This document shows positions 35,730-45,141 of a stretch of 64,000 nucleotides of DNA, piece by piece. The DNA is from Hyphomicrobiales bacterium (GTDB lineage Bacteria; Pseudomonadota; Alphaproteobacteria; Rhizobiales; RI-29). The stretch is from assembly GCA_016125495.1 (NCBI GenBank), contig WGLQ01000006.1, positions 29,076-93,075 of the forward strand, written 5' to 3'. Under the pieces are notes generated by a model. That model worked only from the letters and a program-made list of their open reading frames with translations, did no database searches and was not told the DNA's origin. A program made the translations under genes and the position numbers. Positions within the stretch are counted from its first letter, which is position 1. Every line of letters begins with the position of its first letter.

Positions 35730-36677
35730 ATGCGCTTCAAGGGCATCATCCCGCCGGTGACGACGCCGTTCAACGCCGACATGTCGATCGACAGGGCCGG
35801 CTTCGGCGTGATGATCGAGCATTTGATCGCGGCCGGCGTCGACGGCATCATCGTCGGTGGCACGACCGGTGAATACTACGCCCAATCGCGCGAGGAGCGG
35901 GTTTCGCTCATGCGGCTCGGCGGGGAGATCATCGCCGGCCGCGTGCCGATGATCGTCGGCGTCGGCGCCATCCGCACCGAGGACTGCATCGACTATGCCC
36001 TCGCCGCGCGCGAAGCCAAGGCCGACGGCATCCTGATCGGCTCGCCCTACTATGCCGTGCCGACCCAGCTCGAACTCGCCAACCACGCCCTCGCGATCGA
36101 CCGCGCCGCTGGCCTGCCGATCATGCTCTACAATTATCCGGGACGAACGGGCACCCTGATGGCGGAGGAATTCTTCGACCGCGTCGGCCGCAGCGCCAAC
36201 TTCTGCGCGATCAAGGAGAGTAGCGGCAGCATCGACCAGCTCCATTTGCTCGCACGCGACTACCCCGGCATCGACCTCATGTGTGGCATGGACGACCAGG
36301 CGCTCGAATTCTTCGCCTGGGGTGCCAAGGGCTGGGTCTGCGGCGGCGGCAACTGCCTGCCGGAAGAGCACATCGCGCTCTATCGCGCCTGCGTCATCGA
36401 GAAGGATTTCGACAAGGGGCGGCGGATCATGTCGGCGCTGCTGCCCTTCATGCGCGTGCTCGAGCAGGGTGGGAAATTCGTGCAGACGATCAAGTTCGGC
36501 TGCGAGCTGGCAGGGCTCCCGGCGGGACCGGTGCGCAAGCCGATGCGCGCCCTCGACAACGACCAGAAGCGCGAGGCCGAGATCACCATCCGCACGGTGA
36601 AGGCCGCCGTGCGCCACATCATCGCGGACAAGACGAAGAACGGAGAGGCGAGCAATGTCGTTGCTCTTAACGCGTGA
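35730..36677 (+). CDS. DapA-family (dihydrodipicolinate synthase/N-acetylneuraminate lyase) aldolase
   Basis: A 315-aa class I aldolase. It starts MRFKGIIPPVTTPF, preceded by AGGAGGAAACCCA. The conserved GGTTGE motif is near residue 49, the catalytic tyrosine in MLYNYPGRTG (Tyr134/136), and the Schiff-base lysine is Lys162 in FCAIKESSGS. Other members of this family are amino-acid and keto-acid lyases or deaminases such as pyrroline-4-hydroxy-2-carboxylate deaminase; next to an aldehyde dehydrogenase and a DAO flavoenzyme, a catabolic rather than lysine-biosynthetic role is likely. It overlaps the aldehyde dehydrogenase gene by 23 bp, indicating translational coupling. Confidence 0.9.
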   Translation: MRFKGIIPPVTTPFNADMSIDRAGFGVMIEHLIAAGVDGIIVGGTTGEYYAQSREERVSLMRLGGEIIAGRVPMIVGVGAIRTEDCIDYALAAREAKADGILIGSPYYAVPTQLELANHALAIDRAAGLPIMLYNYPGRTGTLMAEEFFDRVGRSANFCAIKESSGSIDQLHLLARDYPGIDLMCGMDDQALEFFAWGAKGWVCGGGNCLPEEHIALYRACVIEKDFDKGRRIMSALLPFMRVLEQGGKFVQTIKFGCELAGLPAGPVRKPMRALDNDQKREAEITIRTVKAAVRHIIADKTKNGEASNVVALNA

Positions 36678-38181
36678 CGAGTACGAAGCGATCGCAGCCG
36701 CAATGCCGCTTCCCTCCGGCGCGGTGATCGACGGGCGGGCGCGTCCGGCACAATCGGGGGCCACGTTCGAGACGATCAACCCAGCGACGGGCGCGTTCCT
36801 CAACCGGATCGCGGCCTGCGGCAAGGCCGACCTCGACCTTGCGGTGACGAAAGCGCGCGAAACGTTCGAGGCCGGAACCTGGTCTCGGCGCCACCCGAGC
36901 GAGCGCAAGAAGGCGATGATCGCGCTCGTCAAGCTGATCCGCCGCAACCGGCACGAACTGGCGGTGCTCGAGAGCCTCGACAGCGGCAAACCGATCAACG
37001 ACGTCGAGACGATCGACATCCCGGAGGCCTTGAACTGCCTCGAGTGGCATGCCGAAACCGCCGACAAGATCTACGATCAGGTGGCGCCCGCGGGCGACGA
37101 CGCGGTCGCCATGATCGTGCGCGAGCCGGTCGGCGTCGTCGGCTGCGTGCTGCCGTGGAACTTTCCGATCCTCATGCTCGCCTGGAAGCTCGGCCCGGCG
37201 CTCGCGGCCGGCAATTCGGTGATCGTCAAACCGGCCGAGCAGACCAGCATGACGGCGCTGCGGATCGCCGAACTGGCACGAGAAGCGGGCATTCCCGGCG
37301 GCGCATTCCAGGTGGTGCCCGGCCTCGGCGAGGTCGTCGGCCGCGAAATCGGGCTGCATCCCGACATCGACATGGTCTCCTTCACCGGCTCGACCGACGT
37401 CGGCCGCCTCTTCCTGGAATATTCCGCCAAGAGCAACCTGAAGCGCGTCGTGCTCGAATGCGGCGGCAAGAACCCCTGCATCGTGCTCGATGACGCCGAG
37501 AACCTCGACGTCGTCGCCGCGCATGCGACCCAGGCCGTCTTCTGGAACATGGGCGAGAACTGCTCGTCGAATTCGCGGCTCATCGTGCACAAGGACGTCA
37601 AGGACGCGCTCCTCGAGCGGATCGTGCACAAGGTGCAGGCTTGGCCGACCGGCCATCCCCTCGACCCCATCAACCGGCTCGGGGCGATCGTCTCCAAGGA
37701 GCAGTACGACCGCATCCTCGGCTACATCCGCAAGGGCAAGGCGGAAGGCGCCCGGCTGGCACTCGGGGGCGAGCCCGCCGCGGACGGCCAGGGGTATTTC
37801 ATCCCTCCGACCATCTTCGATGGCGTGCGCCCCGAGATGACGATCGCGCGTGAGGAGATTTTCGGACCGGTGCTTGCGATCATCACAGTCGCCAGCGCCG
37901 AGGAGGCGGTTGCCGTCGCCAACGACACCTCCTACGGACTGACCGCCTCGGTCTTCACGGCGAATGCCCGCCGGGCGCACCGCATGGCGCGCGCCATCAA
38001 GGCGGGCACCGTGACGGTCAACTGCTATGGCGAGGGCGATGCCTCGACGCCCTTCGGCGGCTACAAAACCTCCGGCTTCGGCGGGCGCGACAAGTCCATC
38101 CACGCGCATGACCAGTACACCGAACTCAAGACCATCTGGATCGACCTCAAGGATCCCGCTGCCGGCCAGACGGCCGACTGA
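36655..38181 (+). CDS. NAD(P)-dependent aldehyde dehydrogenase (PuuC-like)
   Basis: A 508-aa ALDH-superfamily enzyme. It contains PWNFPILMLAWKLGPALAAG (cofactor binding), FTGSTDVG, the general-base Glu268 in LECGGKNP, and the nucleophile Cys303 in GENCSSNSR. The C-terminus carries EEIFGPVLAIITV and PFGGYKTSGFGGRDKS. It resembles gamma-glutamyl-gamma-aminobutyraldehyde and related aminoaldehyde dehydrogenases. It overlaps the preceding lyase gene and is followed 16 bp later by the flavoenzyme, so it should oxidise an aldehyde produced in the same pathway. Confidence 0.93.
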   Translation: MSLLLTRDEYEAIAAAMPLPSGAVIDGRARPAQSGATFETINPATGAFLNRIAACGKADLDLAVTKARETFEAGTWSRRHPSERKKAMIALVKLIRRNRHELAVLESLDSGKPINDVETIDIPEALNCLEWHAETADKIYDQVAPAGDDAVAMIVREPVGVVGCVLPWNFPILMLAWKLGPALAAGNSVIVKPAEQTSMTALRIAELAREAGIPGGAFQVVPGLGEVVGREIGLHPDIDMVSFTGSTDVGRLFLEYSAKSNLKRVVLECGGKNPCIVLDDAENLDVVAAHATQAVFWNMGENCSSNSRLIVHKDVKDALLERIVHKVQAWPTGHPLDPINRLGAIVSKEQYDRILGYIRKGKAEGARLALGGEPAADGQGYFIPPTIFDGVRPEMTIAREEIFGPVLAIITVASAEEAVAVANDTSYGLTASVFTANARRAHRMARAIKAGTVTVNCYGEGDASTPFGGYKTSGFGGRDKSIHAHDQYTELKTIWIDLKDPAAGQTAD

Positions 38182-38197
38182 CCAGCGAGCCCCTTGA

Positions 38198-39526
38198 ATG
38201 GCGCAACACATCGCCCGCCGCCAGCCGTCCGATCTCGCCGGCTCGGGCTGGTACGAAATGCTGGAAAGGCCCGGACCGGCGCTCGAGCTGGAGGGCGCGC
38301 GCACGGCCGATTGGATCATCGTCGGCGCTGGCTTTGCCGGGCTTGCCGCCGCCCGCCAGCTCACCCGCTCCCGGCCGGGCGAGCGCATCGCGCTGATCGA
38401 TGCCCAGCGCGTCGGCTGGGGGGCGGCGGGGCGCAATTCCGGGTTCATGATCGATCTGCCGCACGACCTTTCGAGCGAGGCCTACGGCGGCGAGCGCGAT
38501 CGCAACCTCGCCGAGATCGCGCTCAACCGAACCGCGATCGCTTTCGCCCGCGCCTTCGCCGAGGAGGCCGGGCTGCCCAAGTCCGTCTTCGATGCGTGCG
38601 GAAAGTATCACGGCGCAACGGATGGCCACGGCATCCGCACGCTGCGCAGCTTCGAGCGCCATCTCGATGAACTCGGAGAGCCCTACAGCAAGCTCGATGC
38701 CGACGATATGAAGCGCATCACTGGAACGGATTATTATGCCGGTGGCAGCCACATGCCCGGCGCGGTGATCATCCAGCCGGCCGCCTTTGTGCGGGCACTC
38801 GCCGCCAGCCTCGGCAAGGACGTTACCCTCCATGAAAATTCACCCGTTCTGCGCTTCGAGACCGGGCGCGAACACACCGTCCACACGCCCAAGGGCCGCG
38901 TCACGGCGCCACGGCTGATCCTCACCGTCAACGGCCACATCGAGAGCTTCGGCTTCTTTGCGCGGCAGCTCATGCACATTTTCCTCTATGGCAGCATGAC
39001 GCGGCGGCTGACGGCGGGCGAGGTGCGCGCGCTCGGCGGCGAGCCGGCCTGGGCCCTCATACCGGCCGACCCGCGAGGCTCGACCATCCGTCGCCTCCAC
39101 GAGGACCGGATCCTCGTGCGCAACTCGGCGACGTGGAACCCGGGCATGAGCACGACGGCCCGCGACATCGCGCGCTTCGGGCGCCAGCACGACGCCTCCT
39201 TCAAGGCGCGCTTTCCGATGCTTGCGGACGTTACGATGGAGTACCGCTGGGGCGGACATCTCTGCCTCTCGCTCAACAATGCGCCCGCCTTCGGCGAGAT
39301 TGCCGAGCGCGTCTATTCGGCCTGCTGCTGCAACGGCCTCGGCGCAACCAAGGGCACGCTCGGCGGGATCGCCATCGCCGATCTCGCGAGCGGTGCCGGC
39401 GGCCGGCTGGTCGATTTCCTCCTGGCGCAGCCCGGACCCTCGCGCCTCTACCCGGAGCCGTTCATGTCGCTCGGCGCGCACGCGAAACTCTGGTGGATGC
39501 AAAAGCGCGCCGGAAGGGACAAGTAG
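38198..39526 (+). CDS. FAD-dependent DAO-family oxidoreductase
   Basis: A 442-aa flavoenzyme. The dinucleotide-binding motif is WIIVGAGFAGLAAARQL (about residues 39-55), followed by VGWGAAGRNSGFMIDLPHD, characteristic of PuuB-like and sarcosine/D-amino-acid oxidase-like enzymes. The C-terminal RWGGHLCLSLNNAP and CCCNGLGATKGTLGG complete the fold. Likely substrate is a secondary amine or amino acid. It lies between the aldehyde dehydrogenase and the MttB-like gene (43 bp upstream of the latter). N-demethylated amine produced by a methyltransferase would be a logical substrate, but this is inference. Confidence 0.9.
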   Translation: MAQHIARRQPSDLAGSGWYEMLERPGPALELEGARTADWIIVGAGFAGLAAARQLTRSRPGERIALIDAQRVGWGAAGRNSGFMIDLPHDLSSEAYGGERDRNLAEIALNRTAIAFARAFAEEAGLPKSVFDACGKYHGATDGHGIRTLRSFERHLDELGEPYSKLDADDMKRITGTDYYAGGSHMPGAVIIQPAAFVRALAASLGKDVTLHENSPVLRFETGREHTVHTPKGRVTAPRLILTVNGHIESFGFFARQLMHIFLYGSMTRRLTAGEVRALGGEPAWALIPADPRGSTIRRLHEDRILVRNSATWNPGMSTTARDIARFGRQHDASFKARFPMLADVTMEYRWGGHLCLSLNNAPAFGEIAERVYSACCCNGLGATKGTLGGIAIADLASGAGGRLVDFLLAQPGPSRLYPEPFMSLGAHAKLWWMQKRAGRDK

Positions 39527-39569
39527 GATCCTGGCACCGCCGAGAACGCGGACATGAAAGGCAAGGCCA

Positions 39570-41141
39570 ATGAGCATTGGAGCCGGTTCCGACGATCACC
39601 CAGGGCGGGCGAGGCGTGGCGGACGCGGGGCCCGCCGGGTTCTGCGCACCGACCGCACCAGCCGGATGCTGCCAGCGCTGAAGCGCAACCTGCCGCTCGT
39701 CGAGCCGCTCTCGCCCGACCAGATCGAACGGATCGATGCCGCCTCGATGGCCATTCTCGAGGAGGTCGGCATAGTCTTTCGCGACCCCGAGGCGATCGCC
39801 GACTGGCGAGCTGTCGGGGCGGACGTGCGCGCCGGCGACCGGGTCCACCTCGACCGCAGGCTGGTGCGCGAGCTGATCTCGACGATCCCGGCGACGTTCA
39901 CCTATCACGCACGCAACCCGGAAAACAATCTCCCCTTCGGCGCGGACCACGCGGTCTTCGTTCCGATGGCCGGCGCTCCCTACATCCGCGATCTCGACGA
40001 CGTGCGCCGCAGTTCGACGCTTGCCGACCTTTCCATCCTGCACAAGCTCGCGCACATGAGCCCGGCGCTGCACTCGACGTCCCACCATATCGTCGAGCCG
40101 ATGGACCACGTGGTCGCGCACCGGCACCTGCGGATCACCTATTCCTCCATGAAGTATTCCGACAAGACGTTCATGGGCATGACGACATCGCCGAAGAACG
40201 CGGAGGACGTGCTCGACATGTGTGCCATCCTCTTCGGCGCCGCGTTCATGGACAACAACCCCGTCGTCACCGGAAACTGCAACTGCAATTCACCACTCGT
40301 CTGGGACGAGGTGATGCTCGGCGCCATGCGCGCCTTCTGCCGGCGGAACCAACCGATCCTCTGCTCGCCGTTCGTGCTCGGCGGCGCCAACACGCCCGCT
40401 TCGAGCGTGCCCGCCGTCGCCCAGCTCAATGCCGAGGCGCTCGCCGCCCTCGCCTATACGCAAGTCGTCAGGAAGGGCTGCCCGGCGATCTACGGGCATT
40501 ATCTCTCCACGGTCTCCATGCAGTCCGGAGCACCGATGGCGGGGACGCCGGAAATCTCCCTGATGAACTTCATGATCGGTCAGATGGCGCGCCACTACGG
40601 ACTGCCGTGGCGCTCCTCCAACACGCTCGGCGGCTCCAAGATCTTCGATGCCCAGGCCGGATACGAAAGCGCCTCCACGTTGATGGCCGTGCTGATGGCC
40701 GGCGCCAACTACATCTGGCATTCGGCCGGCTGGAACGAAGCCGGCATGCACTGTTCGATCGCGAAGTTCGTGGTCGATGCCGAACAGTGCGCCATGGGAT
40801 ACCGCATGGCCGAGGGTCTGCGTTGGGACGACTTCGATGAAGCGCTCGCCGCCGTCCGCGATATCGGTCCCGGCGGGCACTATCTCGGCCATCCGCACAC
40901 CCAGGCGAACTTCGAGCGCGCCTTCTTCATGCCGAAGCTCCTGGACAACAACTCCTTCGAGCAGTGGAGCATCGACGGCGCCAGGAGCACCACCGAACGG
41001 GCACTACGCGAGGCGCGGGCCATGCTGGAGGCCTACGAGGAGCCGAAGATCGAGGCCGGCATCGACGAGGCACTGCGCGATTTCATCGCAAGGCGTGAGA
41101 GGGAAATCCCGGCGGTCGACGCCCTCAACAACCAGTATTGA
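39570..41141 (+). CDS. MttB-superfamily methyltransferase without pyrrolysine codon (first copy)
   Basis: A 523-aa protein of the trimethylamine methyltransferase (MttB) superfamily. It begins with an Arg/Gly-rich tail (ARRGGRGARRVLRT) common in proteobacterial members. It then has LSPDQIERIDAASMAILEEVGI, MKYSDKTFMGMTT, GNCNCNSPLVWDEVMLGAM and SLMNFMIGQMARHYG, and later GANYIWHSAGWNEAGMHCS. The frame has no internal TAG, so it belongs to the non-pyrrolysine branch, whose characterised members demethylate glycine betaine, proline betaine or carnitine onto a corrinoid protein. No corrinoid protein is adjacent. It is the last gene of the GntR cluster. Confidence 0.88.
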   Translation: MSIGAGSDDHPGRARRGGRGARRVLRTDRTSRMLPALKRNLPLVEPLSPDQIERIDAASMAILEEVGIVFRDPEAIADWRAVGADVRAGDRVHLDRRLVRELISTIPATFTYHARNPENNLPFGADHAVFVPMAGAPYIRDLDDVRRSSTLADLSILHKLAHMSPALHSTSHHIVEPMDHVVAHRHLRITYSSMKYSDKTFMGMTTSPKNAEDVLDMCAILFGAAFMDNNPVVTGNCNCNSPLVWDEVMLGAMRAFCRRNQPILCSPFVLGGANTPASSVPAVAQLNAEALAALAYTQVVRKGCPAIYGHYLSTVSMQSGAPMAGTPEISLMNFMIGQMARHYGLPWRSSNTLGGSKIFDAQAGYESASTLMAVLMAGANYIWHSAGWNEAGMHCSIAKFVVDAEQCAMGYRMAEGLRWDDFDEALAAVRDIGPGGHYLGHPHTQANFERAFFMPKLLDNNSFEQWSIDGARSTTERALREARAMLEAYEEPKIEAGIDEALRDFIARREREIPAVDALNNQY

Positions 41142-41223
41142 TCCGGCGCGAGTGAAAGCATCGGCCTCGGGCGGATCCGCGCTGGCGGGCGGTGCGGCCG
41201 GCTGACCTCGAGGGCGGCCGGTT

Positions 41224-41252
41224 GCGGGGGGAGGGGAACCCCGCCGCCCCGC
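41224..41252. terminator. terminator-like hairpin between convergent genes
   Basis: Arms GCGGGG (41224-41229) and CCCCGC (41247-41252) enclose an inner GGGGAACCCC palindrome in the 129-bp gap between the MttB-like gene (plus) and phnY (minus). No T-run is present, so it is only terminator-like. Confidence 0.35.
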
Positions 41253-41270
41253 ACTGCTCGCAAGGGAGGT

Positions 41271-42728
41271 CTACCTCGGCCAGGGCAGCGAGTAGGTCTT
41301 CACGTTGGTGAAGAACTTCATGGCCTCGAGGACGCCTTCCTTGACGCCGTTTCCACTGTCCTTGACGCCGCCGAAGGGGCTCATCTCGATGCGATAACCG
41401 GGCTGTTCCCAGATGTTGACGGTACCGACGTCGAGCCCTTCGATGAAGGCCTGCATGCGGCGGAAGTCGTTGGTGCACACGCCCGATGAGAGGCCAAAGG
41501 GCGTCGAGTTGGAGATCGCCATGACTTCGGCGTCGTCGTCCGGCACTCGCACGATGGGGACGATCGGGCCGAAGGTCTCCTCGTAGACGAGCTCGGAGTC
41601 GTGCGGAACGTGGTCGACCGTGATGGGTGGCAGCAGCGCACCCTTGCGCCCCGGATCGTAAAGCACCTTCGCGCCTTGCTTTTCGGCTTCGTAGACGCGA
41701 CGCTCGAAGGTCTCTGCCGCCTTTGCGTGAATCACACAGCCGAGCTGGGTTTCCGGGTCCATCGGATCGCCGAAGCGGATCCTCTTGGCCTTTTCCAGCA
41801 CCAGCGACACGAACCGGTCAGCCACCTTTTCCTGCACCAGGATGCGCTTGATGGCGGTGCAGCGCTGGCCCGAGTTGCCGGTGGCACCCACCACGGCGAT
41901 GGTTGCCGCCTTGTCGAGGTCGGCATCGTCGAGGTCGTTGAGGACGATGAGCGGGTCGTTACCGCCAAGCTCCAGCGCGGTGCGCTTGTAGCCGGCCTTC
42001 GAGGCGATCATCTTGCCCACCGGCACACCACCGGTGAAGGTGATGATGTCGATGTGCTCGTTGGTGATCATCTCGTCGCCGATGTCCTTCGGCCAGCCGG
42101 TGACGATCTGGAACATCTCGTGCGGCAGGCCCGCTTCATAGAGGATGTCGGCCAGCGTGATGGCGGTCAGCGGCGTCAGCTCGGTCGGCTTGCACACCAT
42201 GCAATTGTTGGTGGCGATGGCCGGCGCGATCTTGTGGGCCACCATATTGAGCGGATGGTTGAACGGCGTGATCGCCGAGATCGCCCGGACCGGTTCGCGC
42301 TTGGTGTAGATTTTTCGATCCTTGCCATGCGGGGTCAGGTCGCACGAGAAGATTTGCCCATCGTCAATGATGGCCAACTGGCCCGCCAGCGTGAAGACGT
42401 CGTAGGAACGGCCGGTCTCGTACAGCGAGTGCTGCTTGCAGATGCCCAGTTCCAACGTCAGCCAGTGGGCGATCTCCTCGCGTCGTTCGCGGATCAGCTC
42501 GGCCGCGCGGAACAAAATTCGCTGACGCTCGTAGCGGGTCAGCTTGGGCCGGTAGCCGGCGGCGATCTCGAAAGCGCGCGCGGCATGCTCCGCGGTGCCG
42601 GCCGGCACCGTGCCGATCACTTCATCGGTATAGGGATAGAGCACCTCGACCACGTCTTTCGTCGTCACCTTCTCGCCGCCAATGCGCATCGCCTCGTGGC
42701 GGACAGCTTGCTTGTGCATGACGTTCAT
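41271..42728 (-). CDS. phnY: phosphonoacetaldehyde dehydrogenase
   Basis: A 485-aa aldehyde dehydrogenase that oxidises phosphonoacetaldehyde to phosphonoacetate with NAD+. The sequence follows the PhnY subgroup: [23 protein letters not shown], general base Glu253 in ALELGGNDP, nucleophile Cys290 in [12 protein letters not shown], and [11 protein letters not shown]. The start [13 protein letters not shown] has GAGGAGCC upstream. The assignment is strengthened by the adjacent phosphonoacetate hydrolase gene, 12 bp upstream on the same strand. The two enzymes would convert phosphonoacetaldehyde to acetate and phosphate. Confidence 0.94.
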   Translation of the reverse strand: MNVMHKQAVRHEAMRIGGEKVTTKDVVEVLYPYTDEVIGTVPAGTAEHAARAFEIAAGYRPKLTRYERQRILFRAAELIRERREEIAHWLTLELGICKQHSLYETGRSYDVFTLAGQLAIIDDGQIFSCDLTPHGKDRKIYTKREPVRAISAITPFNHPLNMVAHKIAPAIATNNCMVCKPTELTPLTAITLADILYEAGLPHEMFQIVTGWPKDIGDEMITNEHIDIITFTGGVPVGKMIASKAGYKRTALELGGNDPLIVLNDLDDADLDKAATIAVVGATGNSGQRCTAIKRILVQEKVADRFVSLVLEKAKRIRFGDPMDPETQLGCVIHAKAAETFERRVYEAEKQGAKVLYDPGRKGALLPPITVDHVPHDSELVYEETFGPIVPIVRVPDDDAEVMAISNSTPFGLSSGVCTNDFRRMQAFIEGLDVGTVNIWEQPGYRIEMSPFGGVKDSGNGVKEGVLEAMKFFTNVKTYSLPWPR

Positions 42729-42740
42729 CGGGGTGGCTCC

Positions 42741-44009
42741 TCAGACCTCGGCGGTCATTGCGGCGGCCCGGGCCGCGTGGAAAAAGGCATCGAAATTACG
42801 AAGTTCGGGCGCGGTGGGCATGTCCGGCATCGGCTTGTTGACGATGAACGGAACCTCCTGCTCGGTCAGCCCACCGTGGCTGCGCAGTGGCTCCTTCAGC
42901 GCGGCGAGGTCGTGGCGGTGTTCGCTCGTGCCTATGGTCATGTTCTCGCCCGAGACCAGAACGATGTCGCCGATCCGGTCGGCCGGGAGCTCGAAGCGCC
43001 GGCACGCCTCCGCCTTGTCGACGGCGACGATGATCTGCGGCAGCGCGGCGAGCCGCGCGAGGATACCGGCGACGTCGGTGCCCTTGGGTAGGTAGGCGGT
43101 GGCAAAGGAGCCCAGCGCGCCGTGGTGCACGACGTAGGGGTCGGTGATCGGCAGGATGACGCGGGCGGCATCCTTGCCCAGCCATTCGTCCAGCAGGTCC
43201 TGCACGTAGATCACCGCCGGCGAACCGTCGGGCAGGTGCTTCGGCTTCATGCCGTGGTCGGCGGTCACCACGATGGCCGCGCCCAACGCATCGAGTTCGG
43301 CGAGGTATCTGTCGAACATGGCATAGAATGCCTGGGCCTCGGCGTCCTGCGGCGCATATTTGTGCTGCACGTAGTCCGTGGTGGTCAGATACATGACGTC
43401 CGGCCGGAACTCCTTCAGCAACTTGACGCCAGCGGCGAACACGAACTCCGAGAGCTCCGCCGAATAAACCTCCGGCACCGCGCGTCCCAACCACTTCGAG
43501 GCGTTCTCGATGCCGTGTTCGGACTTCGTCGTGGTATCGGAGCGTTCCGAAGAGAAGCAGACGGCGCGCCCGTCGTCGAACTCGAGACCGTGGCCGAGCA
43601 GCGCGCGCAGCTTATCCTTGGCGGTGACGATCGCCACCTTGGCGCCGGCATCGTAGAATGCCTTGAAGAGCGTCGGCGCACGAAGAAACCGCGGATCGTT
43701 CATCATCACCTCCTCGCCCGTCTCCGGCTCGAAGAGGTAGTTCCCACAGATGCCATGGACCGCTGGCGGGCGTCCCGTTGCAATCGACAGATTGTTCGGG
43801 TTGGTGAAGGAGGGAATGACACTGTGCGCCGTGCGCACCGTCCCCTTCGCCTCGATCCGCTGGAGCGCCGGCATCAAGCCCGCCGCAATCGCCACGTCCA
43901 GGTATGCCGGCTCGCAGCCATCGAGGCAGATGGCGATGGCAGGAATGCGCGGCCAGGGATAGGAGCGCCCGTTCGCCGTCACGTCGTCTCGGGGCAAGTG
44001 CTTCGTCAT
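42741..44009 (-). CDS. phnA: phosphonoacetate hydrolase
   Basis: A 422-aa alkaline-phosphatase-superfamily metalloenzyme splitting phosphonoacetate into acetate and phosphate. Metal/nucleophile positions fit the known enzyme: Asp30 in ICLDGCEP, Thr69 (nucleophile) in PSFTNPNN, TTDYVQHKYAP with its Asp/His pair, VVTADHGMKPKH with Asp-His, and the late His in LRSHGGLTEQ. It is probably translated with phnY. A LysR-type box (44097-44117) lies about 90 bp upstream of the ATG, and the regulator gene itself is next upstream on the same strand. Confidence 0.95.
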   Translation of the reverse strand: MTKHLPRDDVTANGRSYPWPRIPAIAICLDGCEPAYLDVAIAAGLMPALQRIEAKGTVRTAHSVIPSFTNPNNLSIATGRPPAVHGICGNYLFEPETGEEVMMNDPRFLRAPTLFKAFYDAGAKVAIVTAKDKLRALLGHGLEFDDGRAVCFSSERSDTTTKSEHGIENASKWLGRAVPEVYSAELSEFVFAAGVKLLKEFRPDVMYLTTTDYVQHKYAPQDAEAQAFYAMFDRYLAELDALGAAIVVTADHGMKPKHLPDGSPAVIYVQDLLDEWLGKDAARVILPITDPYVVHHGALGSFATAYLPKGTDVAGILARLAALPQIIVAVDKAEACRRFELPADRIGDIVLVSGENMTIGTSEHRHDLAALKEPLRSHGGLTEQEVPFIVNKPMPDMPTAPELRNFDAFFHAARAAAMTAEV

Positions 44010-44096
44010 GGCAGGACCTTAGAGTGTGGTTCTCGGTCGAATGACGCCTCTGTGGACCAATCGGATCGATTTGCCCAATCGCAATTCTAGATCGAA

Positions 44097-44117
44097 ACCA
44101 TAGGTGCGGCATATGGT
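44097..44117 (-). promoter_or_regulatory. LysR-type operator upstream of phnA
   Basis: A perfect inverted repeat, ACCATA-N9-TATGGT, containing the T-N11-A core of LysR-family sites. It lies 88-108 bp upstream of the phnA start codon, in the 152-bp gap after the regulator gene. The related pattern at 45036-45056 makes it likely that both are bound by the same regulator. Confidence 0.65.
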
Positions 44118-44161
44118 CTTGTCGCTGCGGATCGGGGCGAACACCGGTCGACTCCGTCGGA

Positions 44162-45046
44162 CTACAATTGCGCGGGCGCACCGCCCGCGAGCCCGGTTCG
44201 CAGGAAGGCGTCGATCTTGGGTGACTGCCGGCGCTCGCGCAGGCATGCCAACCGGTATTCGGTCCGCACGTCCACGTCGGCGAACTTGATCGTCGACAGC
44301 CGGGGATGACTGACGAACTCGAAGTCCGCCACGACACCGATTCCGAGGCCACGCTCGACCGCCTTCCAAACGCCCTCACGGCTGCCAATCTCGAGGAAGG
44401 GACGGATCGGCACACCGGCCGCTTCGGCAGCCAACTCGAAGGCCCGCCGCGTGGTCGAGCCCGTTTCGCGCAGCACCAGCTGCTGCCCCGCCAATTCTGC
44501 GATGCGCGCCGTTGTCCTACCGTACCACGGGTGCTCCGCATTGACGAAAAGAACCACCTCGTGCGTTCCGAACGGAACCGAATCGACGCGTGGATCGTCG
44601 ACCGCGTGCGCCAGGATCGCGACGTCGGCCTCGAGCTCCAGGATGCGCTGGAGTGTCTGATCCGAATTGCCAAACAGCATGCTGACCGTGATCGCCGGGT
44701 AGCTGCTCAGGAACCGGGCCACCATTTCAGTGGCATGGAAGGGGCCGACGGCCGCAAGCCTGAGATGCCCGGTCGTGAGCCTGCCGCTGCTGTTCAAAAG
44801 CTCGTCGGCCTCCTCGTGCAACTTCATCAGCCTGCGGCTGATGTCGAACAGCGCGGCACCGGTCTCTGTCAGCTCCACGCGGCGGCCGCGCCGTACCAGA
44901 AGCTCGACACCGTAGCGGTCCTCCAAGCCCCTGACCTGCGTGGTGACGGTCGGCTGGCTGATGCACAGCGCCTTGGCGGCGGCCGTGAAGCCGCCGTGCT
45001 CGGCAACGGCATGAAACGAGCGGAGCTGCGAAAATACTATAGCCAT
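44162..45046 (-). CDS. LysR-family regulator of the phosphonate genes
   Basis: A 294-aa LysR-type activator. The N-terminal winged helix is FSQLRSFHAVAEHGGFTAAAKALCISQPTVTTQVRGLEDRYG, and the effector domain begins near residue 90 (GHLRLAAVGPFHATEMVARF) and ends KIDAFLRTGLAGGAPAQL. It is encoded between phnA (downstream, same strand) and the divergent alcohol dehydrogenase. A T-N11-A box overlaps its own start codon, so autorepression with activation of the divergent operon is likely. The inducer is probably a phosphonate intermediate. The name phnR has been used elsewhere, but I leave the symbol empty. Confidence 0.93.
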   Translation of the reverse strand: MAIVFSQLRSFHAVAEHGGFTAAAKALCISQPTVTTQVRGLEDRYGVELLVRRGRRVELTETGAALFDISRRLMKLHEEADELLNSSGRLTTGHLRLAAVGPFHATEMVARFLSSYPAITVSMLFGNSDQTLQRILELEADVAILAHAVDDPRVDSVPFGTHEVVLFVNAEHPWYGRTTARIAELAGQQLVLRETGSTTRRAFELAAEAAGVPIRPFLEIGSREGVWKAVERGLGIGVVADFEFVSHPRLSTIKFADVDVRTEYRLACLRERRQSPKIDAFLRTGLAGGAPAQL

Positions 45047-45056
45047 AGTCTATGTG
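45036..45056 (+). promoter_or_regulatory. LysR-type operator in the divergent promoter
   Basis: ACTATA-N9-TATGTG with a T-N11-A core (T45040, A45052), sharing AC-pyrimidine-ATAG and TATG with the phnA-upstream box. It also contains a CATAG-T-CTATG palindrome at 45044-45054. It overlaps the LysR gene start codon (45046-45044) and lies 86 bp before the preferred start of the alcohol dehydrogenase. Confidence 0.6.
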
Positions 45057-45141
45057 ACGCGGGGGAATTTTGTATTTGTCAATAGCAAACGACGTGCCCA
45101 CTGTCACATTCTCGGTCAGGCTCGGTGCTCAGGAAGCTGTC

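Noticed and set aside
35730..36677. DapA proper (lysine biosynthesis)
   Set aside because: Catalytic Tyr and Lys are shared by the whole aldolase family; the catabolic operon context argues against a biosynthetic role.
36667..38448. 593-codon minus-strand frame
   Set aside because: Antisense to the aldehyde dehydrogenase with intact active-site motifs.
39570..41141. pyrrolysine-containing MttB
   Set aside because: The frame has no internal TAG and runs uninterrupted to its stop, as does the second copy; no pyl genes are in the window.
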